Positions 9,270 to 18,061 of a stretch of 51,896 nucleotides of DNA are shown one piece after another. The translations under genes and the position numbers were made by a program. The notes under the pieces were generated by a model. It was not told the origin of the DNA. It ran no database searches and saw nothing but the letters and a program-made list of their open reading frames with translations. The stretch spans positions 1 through 51,896 of the forward strand of contig JASHUU010000007.1 in assembly GCA_030039795.1 (NCBI GenBank), read 5' to 3'. Numbering within the stretch: position 1 is the stretch's first letter; every line of letters begins with the position of its first letter. Source of the DNA: Nitrososphaerales archaeon. GTDB taxonomy: Archaea > Thermoproteota > Nitrososphaeria > Nitrososphaerales > Gagatemarchaeaceae.

Positions 9270-10027
9270 GTGAAATCCATCAGCAGAAGCCTGCGCATAG
9301 GCTGTTTCGCCACCGGCCTGCAAGCGAAGCAGGTTAGTTTATCTTTCATTGACGCTGTAGGCCCTTCCTTGAGCTCGGCTCGGGCGTATCGCCTTTCGTT
9401 TCTGAAAGGCGCGCCGAAGAGATTTGTTCAGGAGGTTGGACCGATCGTAAGTGAAGCTGTTGTCTCAACCCAGCGAATATTACCACTGGAGACCCAAGTC
9501 CAGCTTCGGATGACCCCGGATACGCGCGAAGCTGTATCGACCTACATGCATGGAACCGCAGGTTACACACCCGACAGCAAACATGTCTACCTTGGGGTCG
9601 ACATTCGAGTGAAAGACTGGAGAGACTCGCTGACAAGTTCCGTGGCGCACGAGCTCAACCACACTGTGAGGCATCACAGGATGGGGACACATCGGGGGCA
9701 ATTGAACATGCTAGATACCCTTGCGTTTGAAGGGCTGGCCCAATGCTTTGAAAAGGAAGTGTGCGGAAAGTTGCCACCTTACTCTTCTCCTCTTTCTGCC
9801 CAGCAGATTCGCAAAGTCTGGGATGTAATCAAAGATGAACTGGATAGCTTAGACGAAGCATTGTATCGGCGAGTCTTCTTCGCAAGGAAGACAAGGGGAT
9901 GCCTACTTGGGCTGGATACAGACTTTCTTATAGGATTGTGAGCAAGAGCATCAGGCGGCTGAAACTGAATTGGGATACATTGATGGGTATGAGTGCTGAG
10001 GAAATCATGGGTCGGAGTTTACCCTGA
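9270..10027 (+). pseudogene. DUF2268-like predicted Zn metallopeptidase with apparent frameshift at GGGG (9895-9898)
   Basis: SVAHELNHTVRHH (HExxH-like) in frame 0; the C-terminus continues in frame 2 as MPTWAGYRLSYRIVSKSIRRLKLNWDTLMGMSAEEIMGRSLP*. Confidence 0.65.
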
Positions 10028-10126
10028 TTCTTAGGAGTGGTCTGCTTTACGCCCTAGGAACCCTTAGCGAAGCAGCGGTTTCGAACTTGCCGCGGTGAAG
10101 TGCGCTAAATCGTTCTGAGAGATAAA

Positions 10127-10199
10127 TAGCCCGGCTAGGATTCGAACCTAGGTCGAAGGCTCCAGAGGCCCCCATCCTTGACCACTAGACGACCGGGCT
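10127..10199 (-). tRNA. tRNA-Gln (CTG anticodon)
   Basis: AGCCCGG/CCGGGCT acceptor, anticodon loop CTCTGGA, T-arm TAGGTTCGAATCCTA, discriminator A. Confidence 0.88.
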
Positions 10200-10254
10200 A
10201 CGGTTTCGGCGGCCCGTCCCGCCGTAGTTAAACTGATTTCTTGCGCGGGGAGGC

Positions 10255-11379
10255 TCAGCGCTCCGCCGGCGCGGCCCTGGGCGCCGTCTCCTTGAGCGCG
10301 GCCAGCGTGTCGCCCAGCGAGCCGAGGGCGCCCCTGAGTTCCGCAGGAGTAAGGATCCCGAAGTGGCCGACCCTTATCACGGAGTCCTTCTGCTCGGCTA
10401 TCCCCCTGGCGACGACCACTCCGTGGTCTGTCTCGAGCTTCTTCTGGACCTCGCCCGCCGTACCATTCCTGACGAAGAACGAGGTGACCGTGTCGGCCCT
10501 GTGCCCCTCCTCGGCGACGAAGTCCAGCCCCCAGTTCCCGACGCTGTCCCTCGTGATCTCGCCCAGCGCCCTGTGCCTCTCCCACCTCTTCTCCACTCCT
10601 TCCTCCTTGAGCTCCGTCAGGGCTTCCCTGAGAGCCAGAAGGACCTGGGTCGCAGGCGTGGCCAGGTACATCCTGGGGTCGTCCATTATCGGCTTCCACC
10701 TGAGCAGGTTCATGTAATACGACCCGATCGGCTCCTTGCGCGACGCCATCGCGTCGAGGGCCCTCTGGGAGGCCGCCACGAGGACGGCGCCCGGGGCGCT
10801 CGAGAGCGCCTTCTGCGAAGCGGTGAAGACGATGTCGGCGCCGAGCCTGTCGAAGTCCAAGGGGACTCCGCCCACGCTGCAGACCCCGTCCACCACGGAG
10901 AGCGCCCCCGCCCTGTTGCACTCCTCCACCAGCTCCCTGACCGGGTTGGATATCGAGGTCGAAGTGTCCACATGGGTGATGAACACCGCAGAGTACTTCG
11001 TCTCCGCGAGCTTCTTCCTCAGGTCGTCGGGGTCCGCGTGCGCCCCGTCTCGGTAGTCGATCGAGCCGGCCTTCGCCCCGTGGATCTGGTTGAGGAGCAG
11101 CATCCTCTTCCCGAAGTAGCCGGTGCTCAAGGTCAGCGTCCTGTCGCCCCGCTGGACGAGGCTCACTATCGACGACTCCATTCCTATCGTCCCCGACCCT
11201 GTGAAGACGAACTGGACGCCCTTCTCGTTCCTGAAGGCGTACCTCGCCAGGCCCAGCGTCTCCTTGAACGCCGCGTAGAACTCCGGCCCGACGTGCGGCA
11301 GCTGGGGCTCGGACATGACGCTCCTCACCCTCTTGGACAGGTTCGTGGGGCCAGGTATCAGCAGCATCTTGTCGTACAT
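10255..11379 (-). CDS. class V aminotransferase (alanine-glyoxylate/serine-pyruvate type)
   Basis: MLLIPGPTNLSKRVRSVMSEPQLPHVGPEF, FTGSGTIGMESSIVSLV, SVVDGVCSVGGVPLDFDRLGADIVFTASQKALSSAPG. Confidence 0.9.
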   Translation of the reverse strand: MYDKMLLIPGPTNLSKRVRSVMSEPQLPHVGPEFYAAFKETLGLARYAFRNEKGVQFVFTGSGTIGMESSIVSLVQRGDRTLTLSTGYFGKRMLLLNQIHGAKAGSIDYRDGAHADPDDLRKKLAETKYSAVFITHVDTSTSISNPVRELVEECNRAGALSVVDGVCSVGGVPLDFDRLGADIVFTASQKALSSAPGAVLVAASQRALDAMASRKEPIGSYYMNLLRWKPIMDDPRMYLATPATQVLLALREALTELKEEGVEKRWERHRALGEITRDSVGNWGLDFVAEEGHRADTVTSFFVRNGTAGEVQKKLETDHGVVVARGIAEQKDSVIRVGHFGILTPAELRGALGSLGDTLAALKETAPRAAPAER

Positions 11380-11423
11380 GCCGGTCTCCTCGGCCGACAA
11401 GGGTGGCGGGTTAAAAGCACTCC

Positions 11424-12059
11424 TCAGAGGTGCAGGAATATGTCGGACAGCCTCTCTATGTGTATGATCCCCTTGTCGGGCACCCTCGTGGTGTGCGCGA
11501 GCATGAACCCCATCGCCGCCGACTTCAGGAACGCTAGGTCGTAGACCGTGTCGCCCACCGCGACCGTCTTCGACGGCGGAATCCCCCGCTTGGAGAGCAT
11601 CCTCAGGTACGCGCGGTCCTTCCTCGTCGGGTCCACTCTCCCGACGCCGTCTCCCAGGAGCCTCCCTCCGCGGTCGAACCTGAGGCCGTTTGCGACCCAT
11701 CGGTCCATCTTGAGCTCCCCCGCCACCTTCTCCGCGAGCATGTCTATGCCTGAGGTGACAAGCGCAGTCTCGATGCCGCGCGCCCTCAGCCTCTCCATGG
11801 TCTCGGCTGCGTCTTCCCTGACGCTGTAGCCCGAGAGTATCTCGTCGATCTCGCGCTTCGTCGTTCCCTGGGGCCAAGAGGCGATGTCCCGCCGCATGAA
11901 CTCCCGGTACCCTATCCTGCCCTCGCTGTAGAGCCTCAGCGCCGCTTCCCCGACGTGCTCGGTCTTGAAGTGACGGTGGATGGCCGCCCAGCTGCTCTCC
12001 TGCTGGAGGACCGTCCCGTCCATGTCGAAGGCCGCGAGCAGTATCTCCTTCCGGCTCAT
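11424..12059 (-). CDS. HAD-superfamily phosphatase (SerB-like)
   Basis: LLAAFDMDGTVLQQESSW, ALVTSGIDMLAEKVA, TVAVGDTVYDLAFLKSAAMGFML. Confidence 0.87.
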   Translation of the reverse strand: MSRKEILLAAFDMDGTVLQQESSWAAIHRHFKTEHVGEAALRLYSEGRIGYREFMRRDIASWPQGTTKREIDEILSGYSVREDAAETMERLRARGIETALVTSGIDMLAEKVAGELKMDRWVANGLRFDRGGRLLGDGVGRVDPTRKDRAYLRMLSKRGIPPSKTVAVGDTVYDLAFLKSAAMGFMLAHTTRVPDKGIIHIERLSDIFLHL

Positions 12060-13954
12060 ATCCTGGTCCTGTAGGGGATGCCTATCAGCGTCATGGACTT
12101 CGCGAGCACCTTGCTCGAGGCGTCGACCAGGGCCAGCCTCGCGTCCCTGAGCGCGGGGTCCGCCTCCTTGTTCACCTGGACGTTCTCGTAGAAGTCGTTG
12201 AAGGCGACCGCGAGCTCGTGGGCGAACTTCGCCACCTCGCGCGGGGAGAGGTACTCGCCCGCCTTCGACGCGGCCGCGTCCAGCATCGACATCCTCTTCA
12301 CCAGGCGGAGCTCCTGCGGCTTCGTCATCTTCGCGGCCGAGCCGAGGTCTATGCTCGGGCGGCCGTCGGTCTTGTCGAGTATCCGCCTCGCCCTGGCATA
12401 GGTGTACAGGAGGTAAGGCCCCGTGTCCCCCTGGAGGCGGAGGGCCTCGTCGGCGTCGAAGACGATTATCTTGTCAGGGTCCTGCTTGAGCAGCTCGTAG
12501 CGCAGCGCCGAGATCGCCAGCGCCTCGGACACGTCGTCGACCCACGCGTCCGTCTCGCTCAGGCTCCTCTTCCTGGTCTCCGCGCGCGCCCTCTCCTTCA
12601 GGGATGCCAGCATCGTGTCGACGTTGACGTATAGGCCCGCCCTTCCTGACATGTGGGCGAACTCCCCCTCCACCTCGAACCCTAGGCGTTCGGCGGTGGC
12701 CTTCGAGAGAGCGACGACCTCGTACGCCCTGTGCAGGTACCGCTTCGACGCGCCCTCGTTCATGCTGTCCAGGACCTTCGCCACTATCTTCTGGAGGTAT
12801 CCCTGGCGGACGTCGATGACCGATATCGCGATGTCGGCGCCGGAGAAGTCCATCCCCTTCACCCCTCCGGAAAGGACGGTAGAGTTCAGGACCGCTCCGT
12901 CCGGCTGCTTCGCCCCGTACACCTGGTACTCGAACGGGTCGCCCACCAGCCCTATCTTCCAAGCCGCGTAGGGTATGTCCTTGGCCACGTAGACCGCCGT
13001 GCCGTCGGACCTGACGACGACCTTCTGCTCCCCGGTCTCGGTGTCTGGGATCACCCAGCATCCGGCGTTCTCTCCCTGACTCTCGAGCTTCACGACCCCC
13101 ATGGACTTCAGCCGGCCGAATATCTCGTCCCACATCCCGGAGTGGACTATCTGGGACTCCCAGTTCAGCAGGTCGTAGGACGCCCCCAGCCTCCAGCACG
13201 TCTCCAGCTGCGCCGCTAGGATCTTGCCGACTATCTTCTTGGCGTACTCCGCGAGCTCGCCTTCCCCCTTCTCTATCTCCCTGAGGACCAGGGACTCCTT
13301 CTCCTTCAGTCCAGGGCTCTTGGCGTACTCCTGCGTCACCCTGGTGTATATCCTGTCGCCGCAGTATGCGTCGAACTTCACGCCGGCCGGGGCTTCGTCG
13401 GGGAGTCCCAGGAACTTCAGGCCTACTATCACGTCGGCGAACTGCGACCCCGAGTCGTCTATGTAGTTGAGCGCCCGGACGTCGTCCCCCAGGTACCTCA
13501 GGACGTTCACGAGCGAGTCCCCCAGCACGAGGTTGCGAGCGTGCCCTATGTGGAGGGCCTTGTTCGGGTTTACGTTGGTGTGCTCGACCAGGACCTTCCT
13601 GCCCGTCTTGGGCATAGCGCCCAGGTCTCCCCTGAGGATGTCTCCGATGGAGTCGCAGGAGAACCTGGCGTAGTCGAGCGTGAAGTTGAGGTACCCGGCC
13701 CTGTGCGGGACCACCCCGGCGACGTATCTGGTGCCCTTTGCCTCCTCGGTCATCTTCGAGGCCATCTTCAGTGCGACGTCCGCGGGGCTCTGCGACGTCT
13801 TCTTGGCTATCCGCAGGGACACCGCGCTCGAGAGGTCCCCATACCCTTCCCCCGGCGGCGGTCCCACTTCGACCTCGACCTCGCCGTATCCCAGGGACGC
13901 GCAGGCCCTGGCGACGAGCTCCTCGACCTCCTTCTCGAACTCGCGGAACCGCAC
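12056..13954 (-). CDS. argS: arginyl-tRNA synthetase
   Basis: VEHTNVNPNKALHIGHARNLVLGDSL, GDTGPYLLYTYARARRIL; C-terminal anticodon-binding domain. Confidence 0.95.
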   Translation of the reverse strand: MRFREFEKEVEELVARACASLGYGEVEVEVGPPPGEGYGDLSSAVSLRIAKKTSQSPADVALKMASKMTEEAKGTRYVAGVVPHRAGYLNFTLDYARFSCDSIGDILRGDLGAMPKTGRKVLVEHTNVNPNKALHIGHARNLVLGDSLVNVLRYLGDDVRALNYIDDSGSQFADVIVGLKFLGLPDEAPAGVKFDAYCGDRIYTRVTQEYAKSPGLKEKESLVLREIEKGEGELAEYAKKIVGKILAAQLETCWRLGASYDLLNWESQIVHSGMWDEIFGRLKSMGVVKLESQGENAGCWVIPDTETGEQKVVVRSDGTAVYVAKDIPYAAWKIGLVGDPFEYQVYGAKQPDGAVLNSTVLSGGVKGMDFSGADIAISVIDVRQGYLQKIVAKVLDSMNEGASKRYLHRAYEVVALSKATAERLGFEVEGEFAHMSGRAGLYVNVDTMLASLKERARAETRKRSLSETDAWVDDVSEALAISALRYELLKQDPDKIIVFDADEALRLQGDTGPYLLYTYARARRILDKTDGRPSIDLGSAAKMTKPQELRLVKRMSMLDAAASKAGEYLSPREVAKFAHELAVAFNDFYENVQVNKEADPALRDARLALVDASSKVLAKSMTLIGIPYRTRI

Positions 13955-14039
13955 AACCTCTCTCGGTTTGGACGCGATAAAAGCGCTCTGACCTTTCGGG
14001 CTCGAAACTGTTCTTAACCGACGGCGGGCGGGGTAGTCC

Positions 14040-14130
14040 GGGCCCGTAGCCCAGCACGGATTAGGGCGTCAGCCTCCGAAGCTGAAGAGCGCGAGCGCAG
14101 ATACCATGGGTTCGAATCCCATCGGGCCCG
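14040..14130 (+). tRNA. tRNA-Arg (CCG anticodon) with ~20-nt variable region
   Basis: GGGCCCG/CGGGCCC acceptor, D-stem GCCC/GGGC, anticodon arm TCAGC-CTCCGAA-GCTGA, T-arm ATGGG-TTCGAAT-CCCAT; variable region AGAGCGCGAGCGCAGATACC. Confidence 0.87.
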
Positions 14131-14319
14131 GTTAGTTTTGGCCGAGTGCTCATCACCGACTCGACAAGTCGTTCGTTGGCCCAGGGCTAGAGGGCGGCAC
14201 TTCCACTAGCGGGTGACCGCAGCGTCAAGCGACCAAGGCTGAACGGGCTTGTAGCCGAGGCTTCGCTCTAAGCTTTGACGCCAAGACGCCGGGTCCCAGA
14301 GGACTCTGCGGACCTGAGT

Positions 14320-15204
14320 TCACGTCTGAATGCTAGGAAGTATCATGAGTGTTACCAGCTGGTTGTGAGAGACGCCATTGACAGACTCCGAAACTGCCAA
14401 GGTCAGGTTCTGAGTCTGAAGACTAGCCTCCCCAGAAACGTACGGCGGAAGGCTGGCGCTGTTGTCTTCGTCAAGTGCGACGTAGCAGGGAATGTAAGGC
14501 GTCAGACTACAGGAGTGGCTGGAAAGACTTACGCTTAACCACGAGGGAAGCGTAGTGACCGAGTCATTCGCGTACACGCCCAATATGCTGAACTCGGCCT
14601 CTTGAGCTGTCTGTGTGCCGGAGTTTGCAGTCGCCGAAGGTGAGTAGACCATGCCGAAGACATATGGGCCAGCCGCCCCTGCAGACACTTCTATGGAGCT
14701 TGGAAGTAGGTTGCTACTCGCGTTCAGAACCAGTGACTCTTGGATGCCAATCTGAGCTAACGGCAACGAGGTCTGGTAGCTCATGCCTGCCATCTGCGAG
14801 GTCAATATCAAGTCGAAGTCTCCAGATCCCGACAGCGGCCTGACCGCGCCTATGACATATAGTTCATCCGCTGAGCCAGACGCTGAGGCCTGTACTTGGT
14901 CGCTCTTCAGGAAGGCGAAGACTCCCATAGGGACTCCCTCCGCTCGAACACTGGCAGTTTCGACCGAAGTAGACGCGACGGTCAACGGGAACTCTTCATA
15001 TCCGATGAACCTAACGCTAGTGCCGGAGTAATTGAAAGAGAACGTGTGGAGAGTGGGTGCGCTAACGGTAATCCCCGGCGTTGGAGGATCATCGCCTCGT
15101 GTTTGTTGTTTTGAATGCACAGGGACCACTGTAGCCGCCAGTATCACTAGGAGCAGAATCGTGACGGAAGTCGAGACCAAGAGGGGTTTGCGCAATTCCT
15201 TCAC
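14320..15204 (-). CDS. secreted/anchored Ser/Thr-rich protein, unknown function
   Basis: N-terminal signal/TM KPLLVSTSVTILLLVILAATVVPVHS; extracellular beta-rich composition; lower-GC segment. Confidence 0.6.
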   Translation of the reverse strand: MKELRKPLLVSTSVTILLLVILAATVVPVHSKQQTRGDDPPTPGITVSAPTLHTFSFNYSGTSVRFIGYEEFPLTVASTSVETASVRAEGVPMGVFAFLKSDQVQASASGSADELYVIGAVRPLSGSGDFDLILTSQMAGMSYQTSLPLAQIGIQESLVLNASSNLLPSSIEVSAGAAGPYVFGMVYSPSATANSGTQTAQEAEFSILGVYANDSVTTLPSWLSVSLSSHSCSLTPYIPCYVALDEDNSASLPPYVSGEASLQTQNLTLAVSESVNGVSHNQLVTLMILPSIQT

Positions 15205-15542
15205 CAGATGATGTCAACAGAGTCGATGTACATCTTAGCACTGTACCCGTTGTTGTCGGTAGCAAGAATCTTGATGTATTGTATACTGGAGGTCGTCCCA
15301 ACGTCAATCCAAGAGGGCCCTGAGGCGGGGTCCAAGGTCCCGGAGTAGACTTTTGTCCAAGTAGCATTGTTGATGCTGGTGTACACGATGATTGACGTAT
15401 AGTATGCGGGCCTGAAGTTGTATAAAAAACCGATACGGCATGGATTCTGTTGCGTTCGTTGCACGGAGAGCGAGGCTTGAGTGAATGGAACCTCTCCCCA
15501 ATTCCAGCGTAAAATTACGTCCTTAAGCGGGCCACTCCCCAC
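15201..15542 (-). CDS. possible F5/8 type C-like carbohydrate-binding domain protein or fragment
   Basis: IIVYTSINNATWTKVYSGTLDPASGPSWIDVGTTSSIQYIKILATDNNGYSAKMYIDSVDI; overlaps the start of 14320..15204 by 4 nt. Confidence 0.5.
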   Translation of the reverse strand: MGSGPLKDVILRWNWGEVPFTQASLSVQRTQQNPCRIGFLYNFRPAYYTSIIVYTSINNATWTKVYSGTLDPASGPSWIDVGTTSSIQYIKILATDNNGYSAKMYIDSVDIIW

Positions 15543-15600
15543 CTTGGTGCTTCAGTCTCCTTCCTTCGTGGAAGAGACTCGGACCTACAATGGGCCTGGC

Positions 15601-15614
15601 CCCATCGGGGCCCG
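15601..15614. repeat. imperfect direct repeat of the tRNA-Arg 3' end
   Basis: CCCATCGGGGCCCG versus tRNA-Arg 3' end CCCATCGGGCCCG (14118..14130), one extra G. Confidence 0.35.
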
Positions 15615-15778
15615 CATCCTCCGCGAGTCTGAGCACCCTCTCCAGACTCTGGTCCGGAACCCGCGAGGGCCAGACAAAAGTAGTGCGGGAGGACTCCAGA
15701 AGCAGGCCAAGGAGTCCCGTGGACTCCACGCCCCAAGAAGCGGACAGGCCCGAAGCCGGTCTCGCACGCGGCGACGCT

Positions 15779-17788
15779 CTACTTGGCCTGCCTGAGCGCC
15801 GCCTGCCTCTTGATCAAGTCGACAATCCCGGGGTCGCTCCTGGCCGGGGCGTAGATAGGAGAGTACATCAGCTCGAGCAGCGGCAGGCTGTGGAGCTCGA
15901 ACGCCTTCTCCATGCACTCCGCGAAGGCCTGCGTGTCGCCCAGGGCGAAGTGGATGAACCCAGGGAACATTACGAGCTCGCCTCCGCCCGACTTCTTCTG
16001 CAGGAGCCCTATCATCCGCCGTGCGGTCTCTTCATCCCCCGTCTTGGCCGCAAGGATCCCGCGGTAGGTCAGAGTCCACGCCCTCTCCGGACCGAGCCTC
16101 TCGAGCTCGGCTACTGTATCCGCGGCCCGGGCGTAGTCTCCCTTGCCAATGTAGTACTCGCTCATGTGCGCGGCGGTCCTGTAGGCGACGAGGGGCCTTG
16201 TCCTCTCCCAGTGGGCGAGCGCCTCAGCCTCCCTCCCGGAGTACGCGTACGCGCGCCCGAGGAACGCGATCACGTTGTTGTCGAGTGGGTCGACCGCCTC
16301 CGCCGCCTCCAGCAGACGAACCGCCTCGTCGATCTTCCCTTCCCCCGCGGCTATCTGGGCCAGCCACCGGTAGGGATCAGAGAGGCTCGGGTTGAGCTCC
16401 ATGGCCCTGCGCGCCTCCCTCTCGCAGCCGGCCATTTCGTCCTCTCCGAGCATGAGGCCCGACAGGGCGGAGTGGGCCTCGGCCAGTTCGCCGTCGAGGC
16501 TCAGAGCTTCGGTCAGCTCCTTCCGGGCCCTGCTCACCGACTCCGCATGGTTGGTCTCGCCTTCGACGGCAAGCCAGAGGAGCGCCTCGGCTATCCCCAC
16601 CCTCGCCCTTGGAAAGGAAGGGTCCCTTTGGACGACCTCCTCGAAGAGCCCCAGCGCCTGCCTGATCGTCGCGGCCGACCTCCTGTCGTTCAGGAGCTTC
16701 CTCCCCCGCAGAAAGGTGGTGTACGCCCCCATGTCCTTGGTGAACGAGTTCGCCTTCGCGTGCACCTGCGGCCCAGGCTGCGTCGGGGCGGCTCCGGAAA
16801 TCGAGCTGGCTATCTGCCCTGCGATCCTTGAGGCGATCTCCGTCTGGACGGCAAAGACGTCGTCCAGCTCCCTGTCGTATCTGTCCGACCAGACGTGCTC
16901 CTCGGTGGCGACGTCTATCAGCTGAATCGTGATCCTGATCCGGCTCCCGGCCTTTCTCACGCTCCCTTCGACCAGCGTTCCCACGCCCAACTCCCTGCCT
17001 ATCTCGGAGACCTTCCGCTCCTTCCTTCGGTAGCCCATCACGGACGTCCTCGCGATGACCCTGAGGCCCTTCACTTGAGCGAGCCTGTCGATGAGCTCCT
17101 CGGTCATGCCGTCGGCGAAGTACTCGTCATTGGCGTCTGGGCTGATGTTGCTCAGCGGGAGGACCGCCACCCTCTCCTTCGACAGGCCGCTCTTCGACGC
17201 GGGCCTGGGGGCCGCCTCTCCTAGCCCTACGATCCGGTACAGTTCGACGGGTCTGCTCACATTCTTGAGGTCGGGGACGCCCAGCGACTCGAACTCGTAT
17301 CCCACCCTGTTGACGACGCTCTGGAAGACCTGGGCGCTTACGCAGACGCCACCAGGGGGCGAGAGCGGTTCTATCCGCGACGCAACGTTGACGGCATCCC
17401 CGGCCACGTCCGTCCCCTGATGGACCACGTCCCCGAGGTGGATTCCTATCCGGAGCCTGATCTCGGGCCGCTCCGGCCTGCGGACGTTCAGCTCCCTGAC
17501 GCCAGTCTGGATCTCCACGGCGCACTCCACCGCGTCCTGGGCGCTGCCGAACTCAACAAGGAACGCATCCCCGATGGTCTTCACCTCCCTCCCGTCGTGC
17601 CTGGCGAGTATGGGCCTGATCAGCTCCCTTTGCTCGTCCACCAGCGCCAGCGAGAGGTCTTCGTCCCTCTGGCCAAGCGAGGTATAGCCGACCATGTCGG
17701 TGAACATGATGGCAGCGAGCCTGCGCCTTTTCTCCTCCAACGGGCGCCAAGTGGGAGTCATACGCTGCTCAAAAGGAGTGTGCAGCAT
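15779..17788 (-). CDS. class III cyclase domain - TolB/FlgO-like domain - TPR protein
   Basis: RRLAAIMFTDMVGYTSLGQRDED, VKTIGDAFLVEF, GDAVNVASRIEPLSPPGGVCVS; ERVAVLPLSNISPDANDEYFADGMTEELIDRLAQVKGLRVIARTSVMGY; C-terminal TPR-like repeats. Confidence 0.92.
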   Translation of the reverse strand: MLHTPFEQRMTPTWRPLEEKRRRLAAIMFTDMVGYTSLGQRDEDLSLALVDEQRELIRPILARHDGREVKTIGDAFLVEFGSAQDAVECAVEIQTGVRELNVRRPERPEIRLRIGIHLGDVVHQGTDVAGDAVNVASRIEPLSPPGGVCVSAQVFQSVVNRVGYEFESLGVPDLKNVSRPVELYRIVGLGEAAPRPASKSGLSKERVAVLPLSNISPDANDEYFADGMTEELIDRLAQVKGLRVIARTSVMGYRRKERKVSEIGRELGVGTLVEGSVRKAGSRIRITIQLIDVATEEHVWSDRYDRELDDVFAVQTEIASRIAGQIASSISGAAPTQPGPQVHAKANSFTKDMGAYTTFLRGRKLLNDRRSAATIRQALGLFEEVVQRDPSFPRARVGIAEALLWLAVEGETNHAESVSRARKELTEALSLDGELAEAHSALSGLMLGEDEMAGCEREARRAMELNPSLSDPYRWLAQIAAGEGKIDEAVRLLEAAEAVDPLDNNVIAFLGRAYAYSGREAEALAHWERTRPLVAYRTAAHMSEYYIGKGDYARAADTVAELERLGPERAWTLTYRGILAAKTGDEETARRMIGLLQKKSGGGELVMFPGFIHFALGDTQAFAECMEKAFELHSLPLLELMYSPIYAPARSDPGIVDLIKRQAALRQAK

Positions 17789-18061
17789 CGCGGCACCGGC
17801 GGCCCGTCACCCTCCTTGAGGCGCTCACCGCGACCGAACATCTGGGCCGTTGCCGCTCGCACGACGAGCAGGTCCCTGGCTCACTCGCGCGGCGGGGAGT
17901 CAGTCAAGCCATCCGCCACCCCGCAGGAGGGCTGAAGAGCGACGATAAGGGAGAGCCGGACCAGGATTAAGGACGGGAACGTGCCTGTGCTGCCGATATT
18001 GCGACGATAAGTGGTGGGTACGCACCGAACACCCGGTGTTTATCGACGAGAAACGCTTTTG

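Noticed and set aside
12474-14057. 527-aa minus-strand ORF overlapping argS
   Set aside because: Out-of-frame reading of argS, Arg/Gly-rich; no domain pattern.
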